Below are positions 1 to 11,564 of a stretch of DNA of 64,000 bases, one piece after another. A program made the translations under genes and the position numbers. This DNA is from Candolleomyces eurysporus. Its lineage: Eukaryota > Basidiomycota > Agaricomycetes > Agaricales > Psathyrellaceae. The stretch spans positions 124,001 through 188,000 of the forward strand of contig JANBPK010001192.1 of the NCBI GenBank assembly GCA_027579435.1. The letters run 5' to 3'. Positions within the stretch are counted from its first letter, which is position 1. Each line of letters opens with the position of its first letter. Under the pieces are notes generated by a model. It made no database searches and had not been told where the DNA came from. It saw only the letters and a program-made list of their open reading frames with translations.

Positions 1-630
1 GAATTGGCCGCCCAGCCTAGAACGCCCGGCCCGTAAAACGGCTCCGTTGCCTGAAACACTTTTCCGACGATCGAGTGGTCGCGGGGGGGCCCTGCAAGAC
101 CCGCTTCTTACCTTACGGTAGCGGGAACCTCTTGCAGGCCCTCGAAGGCCAGGGACATTTGCATTTTTCGCTGAATAGCGCATACTTGTTCATATGTGCC
201 AGTTGCAACGTCGTCTCATCATGCCTGTGTCATCCCTGGGGCACTGCCTACAGTACGAAAAGTTGCTCACATATCGCCAAACGTGTGCATTCGCCGTAAA
301 AATCAAATGGCAACAGTTGTAATTTCTGGGCGCTCTCTACACCTCGATGCATAAATCTCAAATCTAGAGTATGCAGGACGCATGGGCTATGCCTGGTGCC
401 TCCTTGTCGGCTTCCGAGAAGTCTAGGACACCTCTGCCTAGGAAAATGTAGTTTACAAATCTGCAGATACGTTAAGCCGCGGAATTGCAAAGAGACGAAC
501 AGCGAGAACCATTGCTCGACCACGACATGATAAAATCAAAGAAAAAGGAAAATCGGATACAGAGCAGAAAAATGGACCAAAAGAAAGAAAATGTCTGTCG
601 AAAACTACCCAAATTTCAAAGAATTGTATG
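1..630. other. No gene assigned
   Basis: Only short overlapping ORFs are present, none with recognisable motifs. The MYND gene ends at 631 on the minus strand, so this is its downstream flank. Confidence 0.5.
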
Positions 631-2580
631 TCAAGCAAAAGTGCGAAGGAACCTCTCCAGGCCAATTACTGCAACTCCCTTGAAAGGAATGTAAGTCGCG
701 TTGGTGCCTTCTCGATCGCGCAAGAACAAGCCAAAAATGCATAACCTGCCTTTCCTGGTCGCGGCGCTGGCTAAGGCCGCGAGTACCAGTGAGGGTTCTG
801 CCGCATATAGTTCTAGGAGCAACCTGAGCGGGCGTAGGGAAGCTTCCCCGACATGTTCCTTTAACGTGCTAACCCTGTGGCGTGTTTGTCTCATTGGGCC
901 ATATCCTACTCTGAACACGCAGAACACGTCGCCCTGTGCCGCTCCGGTACTTTGATTAACCACCGCAGGGTTACCAAAGTTCAGGAAAAGATAGGACAGT
1001 GCGTGCAGGAAATAATATTTCGTGCCGCCGTCCACTACAACTGCAAATCGGGGATACATATCAGTTAATATTGTGCTTTTGAACAAAACAAACGCACTTC
1101 CAGGGCTAGTTCCATGTTCCAAAGACGTAGCGCAACCCGCCTGGTGTTCGTCATTCCAAGCAACCATTTGGCAATTTTCGCTGCAGTACAATCCTCTTCT
1201 GCAACTCGAACAATGCAACATAACTAGGGGCCGTGCAGTACACTTCAATCGCACCATGAATAAAAATTAGTATCAATAAAAAGTCATATACAGCGACGAA
1301 AACAGGCTCACATTCGCATTGTCACACATGCCTGTAAATTCTCGGTTTCGTGCGCGGATTAACCCTTTTGCAAACAGGAGAGTGGTCGACTGAATGCGCA
1401 TCCAAACGGCGAGAAATACGGGACGCGCGTGCCTTTGGTTTGGAGGCGAAAGAGCGAGAAATGCGCCGGCCAAGTGCAGGACGGTTCTAGGATCAAGGAC
1501 ACAGCAGGACAAAAAAGAGAGATATTCAAGACATGTTCTGAGCTGCATGTCTTGATTGTCTTGACCACTGTAAAGGATGACCTCGCGTAGCGGTACCAAA
1601 ACGTCCGACCTCAACAATTTTCTAGTTATTCGCATGGCATCAGAGGTAGATCGAACTTGAAGAGAACTATTGGCTAATGATATTAAATCCGATGAGGTGA
1701 GCAGGTACTCGCCGCATATCGTCGGAACTTTTTTCAGCAAAACGATGCAGTCCGAAGGCAGACGGCTGTCGAGGATGAGCTGGCCAGCAGCGCTGGACAA
1801 CTTGACAAATCCGAGCGCAATGGTAACGAGCGCCGAGATGCTTCGCAGGGAAACGCTCGCCGAGTGTCGCAGGGCCACACCTCTCGCCACCAGCCAGGCG
1901 ACAGCAACGTACCATCGAAGGCCCGCGTCCTCCGAGCAGAGATCGCGGAAAAACGTACGAGCCACAGAATCTTCCAAAACGCGGGAAATAAGACCAATTT
2001 CTTCCTCGGCTGCTCCGCTCCCTGGAGAGGTATGCCATCGAAGGTGGTCGGGGGCTGTATTGCCGTGACACCATACTTTATAAGTTGCGGATACCAGTCC
2101 CCGTAGGTTGGTTGTGCTGCGAAACAAAAGGGGATTGTATTCCATGAGTTTGTTCAACAGAGACGCAGAAATGTTACACGCCGTCTTAGTGGGGTCCTGT
2201 TCCAAGGGAAAGGCAGCATTCTTGTCATCTAGACACAGGAGAATACCTCTAAGGAGCCTTCCGGTCGCTTCTAAGGCCTTGGGCTGGTGTGCTAAAGCAG
2301 CTCCAACGGCGTCTTCTGGAATGAGAACAAGGACCTTGAGAGAGGACCCTACCAAATGCATGCGTGCGATATCACCCGTGGTAACTGTCACCGGTAGTTG
2401 GTCCAAAATAGTCGCAGCTGCTGTCCGTCCCTCTCCCACTAGATCCGATCTTGTCCAGTTGATCAGAAGCAGCCGACGCAGCGTGGCGACATCGGATGTT
2501 TCTCGGAAACATCGAATGTTCTAGCGCAGGGATATCAGCGTTGTTCAAAACGGCAAGCGTGAAATGTTCCCACGTCGAGT
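631..2580 (-). CDS. MYND-type zinc-finger protein, 5' part frameshifted
   Basis: This is a large helical protein with a MYND zinc finger near its C-terminus, of the kind expanded in Agaricomycetes; MYND fingers bind proteins, and the cellular role here is unknown. The main exon runs from about 2510 down to 1312. An intron at 1243-1311 (GTGAGC donor, TACTAAT branch site, AAG acceptor) joins it to the last exon, 1242-631. Splicing is what builds the finger: CDNAN from the upstream exon meets C from the downstream one, then LHCSSC, YCSENCQ, W, H and C follow. Upstream of codon GTG 2439 the same reading continues (TRSDLV, TLRRLLL) without a start codon. A block WEHFTLAVLNN at about 2520-2575 lies in another frame, and a further block ending IIDPW at about 2605 in yet another. 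The 5' half therefore has at least two single-base frame changes, from either decay or sequence error. The true start is not located. Confidence 0.75.
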
Positions 2581-2599
2581 ACTTGACCAGGGGTCAATG

Positions 2600-4944
2600 A
2601 TTCCATTAGAGTTCAGGAAAGTTGGGGGAGCCGAGAGTCACGTAACCAAGAAGACTGGTGGACAGAAGCCCCTTTCAGGGATTGCTCTCGATTTTTATTT
2701 GCCTGGACCAAAGGTATCGACGGATAGAATTGCCCGTACCAACAGCCTCATTCGATCCGATCCCTTCGAACGACGAAGAGACCGGACAGGGCACCGCAGT
2801 CATGACCTCGAACAAGTGGCATTCGGAATGATGACACTTCGACAGGCAATATGGTGACAGGGGCTGCGGTGGCAGAAAAATGCCCTAGGGTGTGAAAGAG
2901 TGCCATAAAAGGACCCTAAGAATTTATCGTTCTCTTCGAGCGTCATGGCTGTCGGCGTTCTTAGCGGTGTTCAAACGTTCAAAGGAATCATCGCTATTAG
3001 GCGTCGCGCCGGCGTTTATTGAAACGCCGACAACCACCAGGAACAAGGATTACACACAAACGAGGATCCTGATCGGCACGCGCTAGTGCGATTGAACTAA
3101 CACAAAACCATGAATAGGCATCAGCGACTACGTTCAAAACACCGTGCCAAAAGGATGAAAAGGTATAGAATGTCAATACGACCGCTTTGGAATTCGTGAT
3201 CAATCGGACCGCCGAGCACTCGGCATGCGCGCCGGCCTGTAAGGAAAAGTTGGCCCTGACATCGCTTCCGGCTACACAAAATGTGGCATCGTAGAGGTTG
3301 TCAAGGCTTATCGGTTTCCGGATGAAATCTTTCTCATTTGTCCATGTATACAATTAGGTCTGGCCTCGGTAGCGACCCAGGCCGAGAATTCTGTCTCTAA
3401 TAATCATGGCGCAAATGTAAATTTCGTTCTTCTAGCGTTTTCAGAACTTTGATCAATAAATTCCCCGAAGAAGGAGATTGTTATGAACGCTCGGTGCTAC
3501 AGGACCACGTATGGTGCATTTTCTCTCGACGACTTGCCGGAAAATGTTTGTACAACAACGATATACCCCTTTCATCAGGTCCCACCAGCGGTTGCAACAC
3601 ATCCGCAAAAACCAGTGACGCCTTCGAATTGAGCCATGCCTTGGCAGAAGGAGAGCTTATTGGGGCCTCTGGTTGGGACCCTGTACTTTTCTGCTTCATC
3701 TGCGCGCTAGTCCATGATGGAAAATTCCTTTTGTTTCTCTCGGCACCGCTACTGGCAGCCAAACGTAAGTTATTATCCAACGACCGAGCTAGTTGACGGG
3801 CTATATTCGAAAGTCACTAGCCTGCCCTCAGATCCTTGCGGGGGCGAAGAGCAAACTGGCTATTTCGCAATATTGGAGAACAAAACAGCTTCAAGTGGAG
3901 AGCTCACAGTACCAACGGTGGGTCGGCTGAATTTATGCAAGTGTTGACACATGCAAAGTCCATTGAAATGTAATGCCAGCTCTGGGAGGTTTTCACCACA
4001 GCACACGTCCTTTTTGTGACGAAGCCATCGTCTGAAATTGGCGACGACATGATGGCATCATAGTACGACGGTGGCTTTCCCTATCCATCGTCGACTTGCG
4101 TCCACAAAATGTTCACGAAATGCATGGAGCGCATGGATGCAAAGGAGAAATTTGGCATTGCCATAGATATGAGCGTATTGCCGCCCTGGTTTTGCAGAAG
4201 AATTCCGGTTCCTTCACGATACGGTTTTTTGTCACAATGCGAAAACAACGCCGGGGATGCAAGTCGACATTTACGTGTATCACTGGGGGTCAAACCCGGA
4301 CGGCGTGGGCGCTTTCCCCAGGCAGCGAAGAGAAATTTCTCTGTACGCAAAGATGTGCTTTTACGTTTCCGGGCGCATGTCGTCAAGCTGTTATATTCCT
4401 GACATAACCTATCTAGTTCTGCGTTCCGAAGAAAGGGATTTGGCAGTTATCAATTAATATGGGTTAGCGCCAGAAGCAGGCAGCAATTTCCAGCGAAATA
4501 GCTCATCCAGGCACGGGGTTCGTTGGCTATAAAAAGAAGGGCACGAAGAACGACAGCAATCCATTCAACGTTGCACCCTTTTCACCAATACCTCCTCTTG
4601 TGCTGTATTCCCACCTGCGCTCTCATCTCCTTGTCCGACACCCTACAGGTCCTTTGCTGTAAGAAAAGGCAGAGTAACTTTACGTGAGGAAAACGATACC
4701 TCATAGAAAATTGTTCGCTAATTTCATACGAGCAGGGGATAAAGTTGGGCACGTGAAAAAGCCTTTTCTCCTTGCAAAAAGAACCCAACCGCATCTTCTA
4801 CTTGACAACGTGGCAAACCTTGGTTAGTTTGTTGTTTTCTTTCTTTCCTGCCTTCGTCGGGTTTCCTCTTCTAGTCCCTCACTCAATAAGTGCTTGTACT
4901 TATGTTCGCAATATAGTCTTCGGTACTACCTCTTGTAAAAACCA
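2600..4944. other. No gene assigned; scattered short ORFs
   Basis: ORFs of about 100-118 codons occur on both strands (for example 2997-3353 minus and 3449-3796 plus). None shows a domain, signal peptide or convincing splice chain. A TATAAAA-like string near 4530 and the AT-rich tract before 4945 may belong to the promoter of the following F-box gene. Confidence 0.4.
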
Positions 4945-6225
4945 ATGACCAGCAGAATCCCTGCCTCAGTCAGCTCTCCCCGAATTCCTGTCGAGCTGTG
5001 TCGAGAAGTCGCCTCTTGGTTGTTACTGGCGCACACTACCCACGGCTGTTTCCATGATGGACATACAGAATACCTCCCTTTTCGCCACAGGTACGACCAC
5101 CACGCCCCCGTCTTGCTGGAACACATCGTTCGGTTAGGTTCTACTTCCAGAACCTTTCGTCACATCGTGCAAGAGTTCGTCAGCAAAGCTATCGTCATAA
5201 GAACACCTGGCGAGCTAGAATACTACCTCCACCTATTCGCCATGGAAAACGGGAAGACCGGATCGAAATCCCATGGCCATCGCACGAACCAGTTGGACAT
5301 ACGAATACAAAAATCCTACGACATAAGCCGCTTGGCCACCTTGCTTTCGTATACCCCCAATCTAGTCACCTTCATCCATCGGCCATTCGCCGGCTCAGCT
5401 ACCTTGGGCAGGACACCTGAGGTTCTCCTACACTCTCTCACCTCGTTCGTGCCCAGGCTGCAACATTTGGCCTTTGACACTGCGGTAGAGGCTCCGACTT
5501 TTGAAGACGTGCTTCGCCTGAATACCAAGCTGCCCCGACTGGACGTCCTTCATTTGGGATGCCTTTATTCGTGTCCAGACCCAATGGGGTTTTTGACCAA
5601 AAAACATCCAGAAATTTGGACATTACCGGTGCGCACGCTCTCGTTAGGAATCATCTCCGAGACAGAGAGCGAGCTTCCTCCCGGTTTTACGGGTACTTGG
5701 GACATATTTCTGATGTTGCTAACCAGCAGCTCTATCCATGTGCCCTGTTTAAACAGATTGGAAGCCCCAGCGTTTCCTAGGACGGCCTACTTTTTCCTTG
5801 TATACGGTCGCCAATTGCGATACCTATTTACGACAACTTCCTTTTCCATCCCAAGTTTAACAGGTACCTTGAAGAACTGTTCAAACGTCAGAACCCTGGT
5901 GCTCGAGGTTTGCGACGAAGTGCTCCTCATGCCAGAAGAACACAGAGAAGTCCAAGAAATACACATTTTACCGTGCAGCGAGCCGAGCTGTATGAACGCT
6001 CCGGAGAACGATCAGCACTTCAATCCGGCCGTTCTTCACGAGTTGCTCAACGAGCTGTACGGGATGAAAGCCCACAAGTTGGAAATGGTGATGATAACTG
6101 CGAAGGGAGCTTTTAGGTCGCTGAGGTCACAAAAAACGTTCTTAAATAGATGGAATAGCAAGTGGCAGGGCAAAGGGGTTAGGTTCATCGACCATTTAGG
6201 GCACGATTTGTTTGTTTCTTGTTGA
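4945..6225 (+). CDS. F-box-like protein, single exon
   Basis: A 426-residue uninterrupted ORF. Residues about 12-30 (RIPVELCREVASWLL) fit the opening of an F-box, the Skp1-binding helix of SCF ubiquitin-ligase adaptors. Residues 50-75 add the usual second part of the degenerate basidiomycete F-box (LLEHIVRLGSTSRTFRHIVQ). The remainder is rich in leucine and histidine and has LRR-like segments (LPRLDVLHLG, LKNCSNVRTLVLEV), as expected for substrate-recognition repeats. The first ATG has an open upstream flank and no better in-frame alternative. No frame damage is visible. By analogy it would work as an SCF substrate receptor in cytoplasm or nucleus; the substrate is unknown. These families are large and fast-evolving, so orthology cannot be claimed. 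Confidence 0.75.
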   Translation: MTSRIPASVSSPRIPVELCREVASWLLLAHTTHGCFHDGHTEYLPFRHRYDHHAPVLLEHIVRLGSTSRTFRHIVQEFVSKAIVIRTPGELEYYLHLFAMENGKTGSKSHGHRTNQLDIRIQKSYDISRLATLLSYTPNLVTFIHRPFAGSATLGRTPEVLLHSLTSFVPRLQHLAFDTAVEAPTFEDVLRLNTKLPRLDVLHLGCLYSCPDPMGFLTKKHPEIWTLPVRTLSLGIISETESELPPGFTGTWDIFLMLLTSSSIHVPCLNRLEAPAFPRTAYFFLVYGRQLRYLFTTTSFSIPSLTGTLKNCSNVRTLVLEVCDEVLLMPEEHREVQEIHILPCSEPSCMNAPENDQHFNPAVLHELLNELYGMKAHKLEMVMITAKGAFRSLRSQKTFLNRWNSKWQGKGVRFIDHLGHDLFVSC

Positions 6226-7095
6226 TATGACTACTTTTGTACTGAACACAAAATATGCATTTGCCCTTGCACTGAATTTCTAAACCGTAAAAACAGCCAT
6301 AGCCGTAAAAGCCGCCACTACGCGATGGGCCAAGAAGCGGCTGTCCCGAGTCACGAAGCGACGTCGCTTCCTCCTCTAGTGGCAGCTGATGGCATTACGA
6401 GACTTCAATCGCGTATGATCGACCAACCGACAACTTTCGGTCTTTTACCGGTTCTCAGAGAATCGGGGCCCACCCACCGGGTTCTACGGTTATCACCCGG
6501 CGACTTGGGACAGGTTTTGGCAGGCCAAATGAACTGTCCTCCAATGTATCAGATAATGGCAATATTAGCTTTGGCCATGTTCATTCTCTTTTACGAAAAG
6601 GAGGCGAAGAGCATTTTTTGTGCAAACGAAGCACGAACGAAAATAAGTAAAAATGCCAATGAACTTCGTGCTACGTATAAGTAGAATTCACCATGCAGAA
6701 AGAGATAGCGACAAGGCACCAGCCGTCGTCAAGTTGGATACAAAGTGTTGCGAAAACAAGAAAGTCAAAGACGTCGACCTAGTACCCAGCACACTTCCGA
6801 TAATTCAGGGGAGCAAACAGGAAATAAAACCTTCGTTTAGAGGAAAAAGAGGCCCAAGACTTTGCTTATTCTCGTAGGCTTCGTAGGCTTGTGCAATCAT
6901 ACGAGATTTGCCAAAAGGCAAGGACAAGCTGACAGTAACGTAAAGCGCTGCGGGAGGCTCTGTTTTCATGAAACGACCAACCCACATAAAGCATGCAAAT
7001 AGAAATCAGTAATAACCCATGGCACGGGATTGAAGAATGAGATGGCAACGATTTCACAATGGTTGCAGGTTTTGGAAAATGTCAACAGCCGATGT
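6226..7095. other. No gene assigned
   Basis: The longest ORF (6325-6684, plus, 119 codons) has one hydrophobic stretch (ILALAMFILFY) and no family resemblance. Nothing else stands out. Confidence 0.4.
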
Positions 7096-7662
7096 TTACG
7101 CACAGTGCGTTGGATGTGAACACTTGCCTTCGATATCTTCTTTATCGACATAGTGGTGATCAGGACCAAGTTCGTCCGTGTTGATGACAACGTTGGGATT
7201 TCCCCGGCTGTACGAAGAAGGCTTATGACCAGAGGGCGTGTAGGTCATGAAAACAGCGTCCATGACCGGGGAAGGCGGGTCATCATCTCCATCGTCGTTG
7301 GAAAGGGCAGCACTGTTTTTCTCCTCTCGGTTTTCAGGGGCTGAGGAGCCGCCTTCTGAGCGATTCATAGAGAAGCCAGGGACACGGTGCTTGTCTTCCC
7401 GGGTGTCATTGGATGGAAGGACGTCCTTCGCTTCTTGTACTGGTTTCAAGACAACAGCAGAAGGAACGATATCGAGGGATATTTTTCGTTCCCAAGTATT
7501 GGTGACCAAATGCTGTGGCATCGTACACAAATATGCTCGTTGCAAGTGGGAGACAGAAGTATTGTCAGCTTCTGAAGTGGGAAGGATAACACTGCAGCGA
7601 TCGTCACTGCGTAAAAACCTTTTAGTTGTCCGAAGACGAAATGAAGGGATGTAGCCGTGCAC
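7096..7662 (-). CDS. Hypothetical protein, 188 aa ORF
   Basis: An open frame of 188 codons with no recognised domain. The central part is acidic and serine/asparagine-rich (SEGGSSAPENREEKNS, SNDDGDDDPP), which suggests a disordered protein and codon use typical of real coding DNA. The N-terminal start codon lies next to possible splice signals, so an upstream exon (about 7670-7720) is possible. No neighbour gives a functional hint. It could also be a chance ORF. Confidence 0.35.
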   Translation of the reverse strand: MHGYIPSFRLRTTKRFLRSDDRCSVILPTSEADNTSVSHLQRAYLCTMPQHLVTNTWERKISLDIVPSAVVLKPVQEAKDVLPSNDTREDKHRVPGFSMNRSEGGSSAPENREEKNSAALSNDDGDDDPPSPVMDAVFMTYTPSGHKPSSYSRGNPNVVINTDELGPDHHYVDKEDIEGKCSHPTHCA

Positions 7663-8433
7663 AAACTTACACCCCGCAAGTGGTTACTGTGGTCGACTTA
7701 ACCTCTTCCACCTGTCGCAAAACTGGGACAAGGGGTGCCGCTGTTGTGCTGTTGCTTCGATTTCCTGGAGTGAGCATTTGAATATGGTGCAGACGCAAGC
7801 AAGAGGGATCAGTAACTACTGACTGCAGAAGCGAGTGCACTACTTATATTTACATTGGTCCATAAACTCATTCTTTCTTATAGGTGACTCCTATCTCGCG
7901 GCCTTACAATGCCGTCTCGGAGAGCACTGGCGTGTTTACGCGAGAGGCCCGACGTCTGTGCCTCTCTTCCCGCGAGCACGTGACAGATGGCCACCAGGTG
8001 GTGGCCACCGGCCAGTGGCGTCCACTGTGCTTTGTGCCTGCGCACGGCTTCCACAGGCCGTCGTGTCCGTCGGCGACGTTTTTTTGTGCCAAGATACGAT
8101 ACATTTCGACTGCGCCGAACCAGCAACGTCAACCCAACGGATCATGCGCCACAGCAGCTTGGTAATGGCATGCATGCGAGGTACCTACATTGGGAGTCAC
8201 TGGCCACCCGAGAATCCCAAAAGTTGACTGTGCGTGTGGCTTCCGCTCCGATAAGAATGGTGGCACTCACAGGCGGCAGCTCTTAGGTTTTTGGTTCCGC
8301 AGTGTACCGCTTTCCTTCGGTCAGCGATCACCCAAGGTCATTCTTACATCTACCTTGACCACGATCCAAACGTTGGTGCAGCTTTTCATTGGACAAATGT
8401 TGTGCCCCTGACCGATTATTCGCAGTTTTCGTC
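7663..8433. other. No gene assigned
   Basis: Several overlapping ORFs cover 7880-8290 in all frames. That is expected from the locally stop-poor, GC-rich composition and is not evidence of a gene. The 3' end of this stretch is the promoter side of the F-box gene at 8434. Confidence 0.4.
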
Positions 8434-9690
8434 ATGTCACTTTTCGCGACTTTAGCGAACGAGCTCCTGTCGGCAATCGCGCGATTCGCCTTGAAGGATG
8501 CGAATATGTTGTCCTCGCTTATGCTCGTTGACAAGAGGTTCGCCGGAGTTTGCGAGTATCTGCGCTACACGTCCCTGTCAGTACAAGGTCCAAAAGGGCG
8601 GAGGTTGTTGGCCACGCTCATCTCCGGATCCAGCACTTCCAATAGGTACTGTCTTCGTGTCAAACGTATTTGGTTCAAATACTGGCACGATACGGAGATG
8701 TACTTGATATCTTCCCTGATGTGCAAAGCCCTGCCACGTATGGAAAACTTGATAACTCTCCGGGTCGACGCGCATACTCTGGACGTCGCACATGCAGTGC
8801 GTCGTCTTGCCCGAGTTGGCGTTATCAGGTGCAATTTGCATCCTGCGTATACGCTGGAAGCCATCGCAAGTTCTCCGGGCCTCCTTTCTCCACGGACCTT
8901 GGGAAACCTTCAAAACTTCATGCTTGCTGGGCATTTCTCTATGTCGTCTATTGCCAACAATCGCGCTTTAACGGAACTTTCGCTGGAATGTTTCCTGGAT
9001 TACGACGAGCTCGCGGAGTTTGTCTCTAGTTCAGAAAACACTTTACTAGGATCGTCCCTTTCTATTCTCAGCATGAAATTGCTACGTTCTGTGGATTTAG
9101 ACCTGGCCCTACCTGTGCTATCTTTTGCTTTTCCAAATTTAAGGCGATTCTCGTTGGAGCAAGCGGGGATGAATGGATCGGTACGTCGCTTTCAAAAAAA
9201 TTTCCTTAATCTGTTCCCTGCGGGACGTCTTCCCCCCCCTTTTTTTTTNTNCCTTTTTGTTCGGTGTCGCGATGCCTTACTGCAAGAATAAGCGTACGTG
9301 TTTGCTACCGAAAACCTTCATTTTGTTTCTTTTTTTTTCTTATCTGTGAGAAATGCCACTGATTTATTTCAACAGAAAATTTTTGAGGCGTTGGGCACAG
9401 GCATACTTCCAGCATTGCGCTACATCGTTCTCAACCGTCGGCTTTCTTATCCCCTCTTTACGACGGGAGCAAGCGTCACCGAAAAAACGCCATCTATGGA
9501 CGACATGAAATCCTACCTTGACCTACTGAGTACCAAGCACGAACATTTGCACGCAGTCGGCATAGGGAAATACATCTGGTTTAAGAGAAATGAGGGAGTA
9601 TTTCACCGGTGCAAACAGTTAGACACAAATACTTGGTGGGAAGATGTCCAGGGCTCTCAATTTCGCGCTGGTCTCTATCCTTCCTCTTAG
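8434..9690 (+). CDS. F-box protein, two exons
   Basis: The protein begins MSLFATLANELLSAIARFAL. The stretch LANELLSAIARF...LSSLMLVDKRF (residues about 6-35) is a good F-box match, giving an SCF ubiquitin-ligase adaptor by family inference. Exon 1 (8434-9180) ends at a GTACGT donor and exon 2 (9376-9690) follows an ACAG acceptor in phase 0, giving 353 residues. The intron (195 bp) is long for this window and contains two N bases in a poly-T run, so its length is uncertain. The body has leucine-rich segments (RTLGNLQNF, ALTELSLECF, FPNLRRFSLE) like substrate-binding LRRs. I chose ATG 8434 over the non-ATG codon at 8389 because the F-box starts immediately after it. The substrate is unknown. Confidence 0.72.
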
Positions 9691-11564
9691 GATTAACCGT
9701 TATGATAATTTCATTGGCACATGTACCTGGTCTGTGTGTTCGGACACAAATATGCTTTACCTTTGTTCGGATATTTGCAATTGGCATATCAGACGAAGTC
9801 ATTCCACAAACCATCTCCTGCGATAACAAATCATACTAACAAATGAAACCTGTCAAGTTCTGCGAGAAAGAAACAACATATCAACGAGTTTGTCCGGGGA
9901 TTTCCGCGAGTTCTTGCTGTGACACCGCGCCAAATCCTTTTCCTTTAATCAAACTTCACTTCAGCGCGACAAAGCGGGGAACGAAGTACCTTCTTCTTCA
10001 AATCATTCACAAATGACTCTCCTCCAGAGCCGGCGGCGGTCTTCCCGGGCTTCCGTGCGTTCAAAGACTCAATGTCACGCATGGCCAGCTGCGTCAAGAT
10101 TAATTTGTTTAAGCGACCTACCGCGGCAATAGAGTGGAATGCAGGAAATAGAGGATGCTTCCCTGTTGTGTCCAAAGGCACTGAATAAATTTCGCGATGG
10201 CAAAATACTTGGTCCAATTGGTCAAAACCTTGTGGGAATGACAATGCCCTGCGTTCAATGAAAGAGAGCTATATCGTCTTTGGCGAAGAATATGATTGTG
10301 AACCAGAAAGGAGAAAAAAGATATATCGGACATTCGCTCAGACGAACTTGGTCTCTAAGTATCTTGCAAGGTAGATTTTCGATGAAGTTACACGTACCGA
10401 GTACCACTGGGGCCAGTTCTTTTCCATATGCCCCAATGCCGCTTTCTGTCGCACTGTCTATGGCCTCATTCAGCTGCTGTGACCAGTGTTATGCATGCAG
10501 CTGCGATCAAGAAAGTATTGTAGGTAGCGGGCTTTGCTTGTCGCTCGGAATTTACTTTCAAAAATTTGGTAAGCGCACTGTTATTGGTTGGAAACAGCAA
10601 ACGCCCACTCACTTCACGGCACCGAGCGCCGTGCCCAAGTGCGTTTCCAGCGGCATTTCCGCAATTCCTTATTTTCCCAATAATCTTCATGACCGTCGAC
10701 CGCAAATGGCAACTTCCCGTCGATAACATGCTGAAATGCTCCGACGGTGTTGTCTTGAGTGGACACAACTGCAATCTGGGCCTGTACAGGAAAGGTATTT
10801 CTCCCATAAATTTTCTATAAGCGCGACGGACAGCCCTACAAGATGCCAACTTTGACGAACCATCTGAAACACTTCCCGATTTTATGCCCTTCAAGCGTAG
10901 GGTCACATACGCTGACTTGTCCAACTTTGTGGGAACCAGCCGATTTGCACAAGCAGGGGTAGCTGACAAGGGGAGGCTTTTGCCGACCTTTCCTATTTGT
11001 AACGGTCATTTCTCCGAAACCAGTAAGCGCGACGAATTTTTCTTGTCCTGAAGCATAAATCATCGTTATGTTCAGTTTCCAATCAGGACCGTCCTTGAGA
11101 AACATGCGTTCGAGTACTTATTGTGATTCACGAGATACGGTCATCCCAAAGGAGCATAAGTCGCATCACTTTATACCACGAATGTGAGCTTTAAAGTTCT
11201 TTGAACGAGATTTGGGCACGTTTGCCCAGTGAATGATGCCTCAGCATGTGCTCTGGTACCCAGTAGGAATCTACATTTGTTCGAAAGATGGATTTTGCAA
11301 TGGCGCAGAGCGCAGAGAGAGCTGAATGCAATTCCCGTTACCGAACGTACCGCAATTCAGTAGCATAATAAGTCTCTTTTCTTCGCTGGGCCCAGAATTA
11401 GGGACGCGGGGAAATAGGAAGTTCTCGCCGAGAGTAGTACATGTTGACGCAAACGCTCCAGGATTGATCATCTGACCGGTGCCCTCGACAGTAAACGATG
11501 ATGTTACATCAAAAACAGTCAATACAGGATGAATTTTAGGGCCCACATAGCGAAAATGTTGTAC
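9691..11564. other. Unassigned; possible minus-strand gene at about 9945-11105
   Basis: Three minus-strand ORFs follow one another (10836-11105, 10466-10969, 9945-10244) and one plausible 44-bp intron would link the first two (after PPL, before LDKSAY). I could not build a full frame-consistent chain or recognise a family. The stretch 11271-11546 holds a further short minus ORF without features. Confidence 0.25.
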
